From: Candidatus Sumerlaeota bacterium
GTDB taxonomy: Bacteria > Sumerlaeota > Sumerlaeia > JADFCT01
Direction: 5' to 3'
Assembly (NCBI GenBank): GCA_026398575.1
Contig: JAPLSP010000131.1
Coordinates: 1 to 22,984 of the forward strand
DNA: 22,984 bases
Both the position numbers and the translations under genes were made by a program. The notes below the pieces were generated by a model. It ran no database searches and was not told the DNA's origin. It saw only the letters and a program-made list of their open reading frames with translations. Positions 21,621 through 22,984 of this stretch are shown in pieces (the stretch's first letter is position 1; each line of letters opens with the position of its first letter).

Positions 21621-22937
21621 TCACTTGGCGCCCAGGCGCTTAAGGTTGTCACTGGCTTTTTCATTGCCCAGCTGCGCGGCTTTGCGAAACCACTTGATGG
21701 CCAAGTCCTTGTTCTTTTCCACGCCCTTGCCTTCCTCATAGATCAGGCCAAGGTTGTTCATCGAGGAGGCGTCGCCTTTATCGGCGGCCTTGCCATACCA
21801 GCTCAGCGCCTGTTCGGGACTCAGCGGAGCGCCTTTGCCCGAGGCGTACATCCGCGCCAGATAAAACATGGCCTCCGGCACGCCTCGCTCGGCCGCTTTC
21901 TGGAACCATGAAAACGCTTCCCCGGCGTCCTTGGCCACGCCGCGCCCTTCGTAGTAAAGGACTCCAAGGTTTTTCATCGCGTCCGGGTCCGATTTCTCCG
22001 CCGCCTTGCGATACAGCGCAAAGGCGTGCTTCTCTTCGTGTTCGACGCCTTTGCCGGTCTCATACATCCATCCCAGGCAATTCATCGCGCTGGCGGCGCC
22101 TTTATCCGCCGCTTTCCGATACCATGCCATCGCTTGCGCTTCATCGCCCGGCACGCCTTTGCCTTCCTCATAGGCGTGGCCCAGCCCGATCATTGCGATG
22201 GCCGATCCGCCGTCCGCGGCTTTTTGCAGCCATGAAAACGATTGCTCGTAGTCCTGCGCCACTCCCAATCCCTGTTGAAACATGAACGCCAGATTGATCA
22301 TGGCGTTCAGATCGCCGGCGATGGCGGCCTTGCGATACCAGGAAACCGCCTGCTCCGGATTCGCCGCGACGCCCAGGCCTTCCTGATAAGCGGCGCCGAG
22401 CAGGAACATGGCTTCGCAATTCTTGAGGCGCGCCAGACTCTGCACGGCTTCGATCGCGCCCAAAGCATGGCGTTGCGCGGATTCGGGATTCTCCGCAAAT
22501 CCGCATCGTCCCTTGATCTCGCAATGCGCCACCCACATTTGCGCCAGCGGATCGCCGGCCTCGGCGGCGCGCTTGAACAGCGCATGCGCTTTCACCTCGT
22601 CCACGAAACTGCCGGCGCCCGTATAGAGGCGAATGGCTTCGAGCAGAAGCGCATGCCCCGCATTTTCCATGGTTTCGGCGCCGCCGTCGGCAGCCAGGCG
22701 CGCGTCTGTGCTCGTCGCCGAGTCTGAAAGTCCCGGCGACGTCAAGTCGCTGACCCCTTGGCTGCGAAGTCCGGGAGCGGTTGCAAGCAAAGCGACAATG
22801 AAAAATGCAAAAAGCGCCAGGCCGCAGATGATCCGATGAGCGATACCCAGAGCATATAAAGCGCCCGCACGGCCTGTGGCATGAGATATCGGTCTTCGTA
22901 TCGGCATAAGCAATTTCAATGATGTATCCATTAGCAT
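21621..22937 (-). CDS. Sel1-like repeat (SLR/TPR-like) protein, exported or membrane-anchored
   Basis: A 438-residue protein. A hydrophobic segment at about 36-57 (IICGLALFAFFIVALLATAPG) after a basic N-terminus suggests a signal anchor or signal peptide. From about residue 95 there are roughly eight Sel1 repeats of ~36 residues, with the pattern A..LG..Y..G.GV..D...A..WY.KAA..G. These fold into an alpha-solenoid and hold protein partners together; partners are unknown. ATG 22937 has a weak GGGA upstream; another ATG is two codons later. The window ends 47 bases upstream, so its promoter is not seen. Confidence 0.92.
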   Translation of the reverse strand: MLMDTSLKLLMPIRRPISHATGRAGALYALGIAHRIICGLALFAFFIVALLATAPGLRSQGVSDLTSPGLSDSATSTDARLAADGGAETMENAGHALLLEAIRLYTGAGSFVDEVKAHALFKRAAEAGDPLAQMWVAHCEIKGRCGFAENPESAQRHALGAIEAVQSLARLKNCEAMFLLGAAYQEGLGVAANPEQAVSWYRKAAIAGDLNAMINLAFMFQQGLGVAQDYEQSFSWLQKAADGGSAIAMIGLGHAYEEGKGVPGDEAQAMAWYRKAADKGAASAMNCLGWMYETGKGVEHEEKHAFALYRKAAEKSDPDAMKNLGVLYYEGRGVAKDAGEAFSWFQKAAERGVPEAMFYLARMYASGKGAPLSPEQALSWYGKAADKGDASSMNNLGLIYEEGKGVEKNKDLAIKWFRKAAQLGNEKASDNLKRLGAK

Positions 22938-22984
22938 CCCATGTCCCAGATAAAAAACGCTCTCCCTTAATGTCGGCGCCTAAT

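Overview
This is a gene-dense, GC-rich window, mostly coding on the minus strand. Gene content suggests a Gram-negative-like, plant-polysaccharide-degrading bacterium of the Planctomycetes-Verrucomicrobia-Lentisphaerae group or a nearby candidate phylum such as Sumerlaeota or Hydrogenedentota. Pointers are the MKPHRG/DUF4190-type membrane proteins, a four-helix-bundle protein with a suffix domain, a uroporphyrinogen-decarboxylase-like protein, GH10 and GH30 glycosidases, and abundant intergenic palindromes and short tandem repeats. The assignment is inference; there is no rRNA or other phylogenetic marker here, and I found no tRNA, CRISPR array or transposase.

Layout. 1-123: a large palindromic repeat, element A. 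220-3193 (-): an operon behind a near-consensus promoter, holding three paralogues that share one N-terminal two-helix membrane module but have unrelated C-termini, plus one small anchored protein; the leader holds a remnant of a second copy of that small gene. 3318-5052 (-): MATE transporter followed one base later by an XRE regulator. 5157-6062 (-): four-helix-bundle/zinc-ribbon protein with a 9-bp-repeat (SDx)n linker; the same repeat occurs in inverted orientation upstream of the gene. 6360-11076: hemicellulose region with a GH30-like enzyme (+), a secreted unknown barrel-like protein (-) and a GH10 xylanase (-). 11142-11539 (-): hicBA toxin-antitoxin pair. 11673-13583 (-): ABC ATPase and ABC-2 permease fused through a repeat-derived linker. 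13780-14606 (-): exported coiled-coil protein broken by a frameshift. 14708-15793 (-): uroporphyrinogen-decarboxylase-like protein. 15794-16248: repeat-rich intergenic region with a 57-bp near-perfect hairpin. 16249-16821 (-): unknown exported protein. 17201-18151 (-) and 18253-19473 (+): divergent double-receiver response regulator and receiver-PP2C phosphatase. The latter overlaps an SppA-type lipoprotein protease (19460-20509, +). 20535-20685: element B, the same palindrome family as element A. 20743-21546 (-): SAM methyltransferase. 21621-22937 (-): Sel1-repeat protein.

How they fit together. The GH10 and GH30 enzymes and the secreted unknown form a plausible xylan-degrading group. The divergent receiver genes look like a signalling module, and the PP2C-SppA overlap suggests co-expression of a phosphatase with a membrane protease. 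The most distinctive feature is the repeat landscape. Short tandem repeats of 9, 10 or 12 bp built on a GTCC-type or GGGD/SGAP-type unit occur between genes, and also inside genes as linkers and even a signal peptide. Long hairpins with conserved outer arms and variable inner stems lie beside gene ends.
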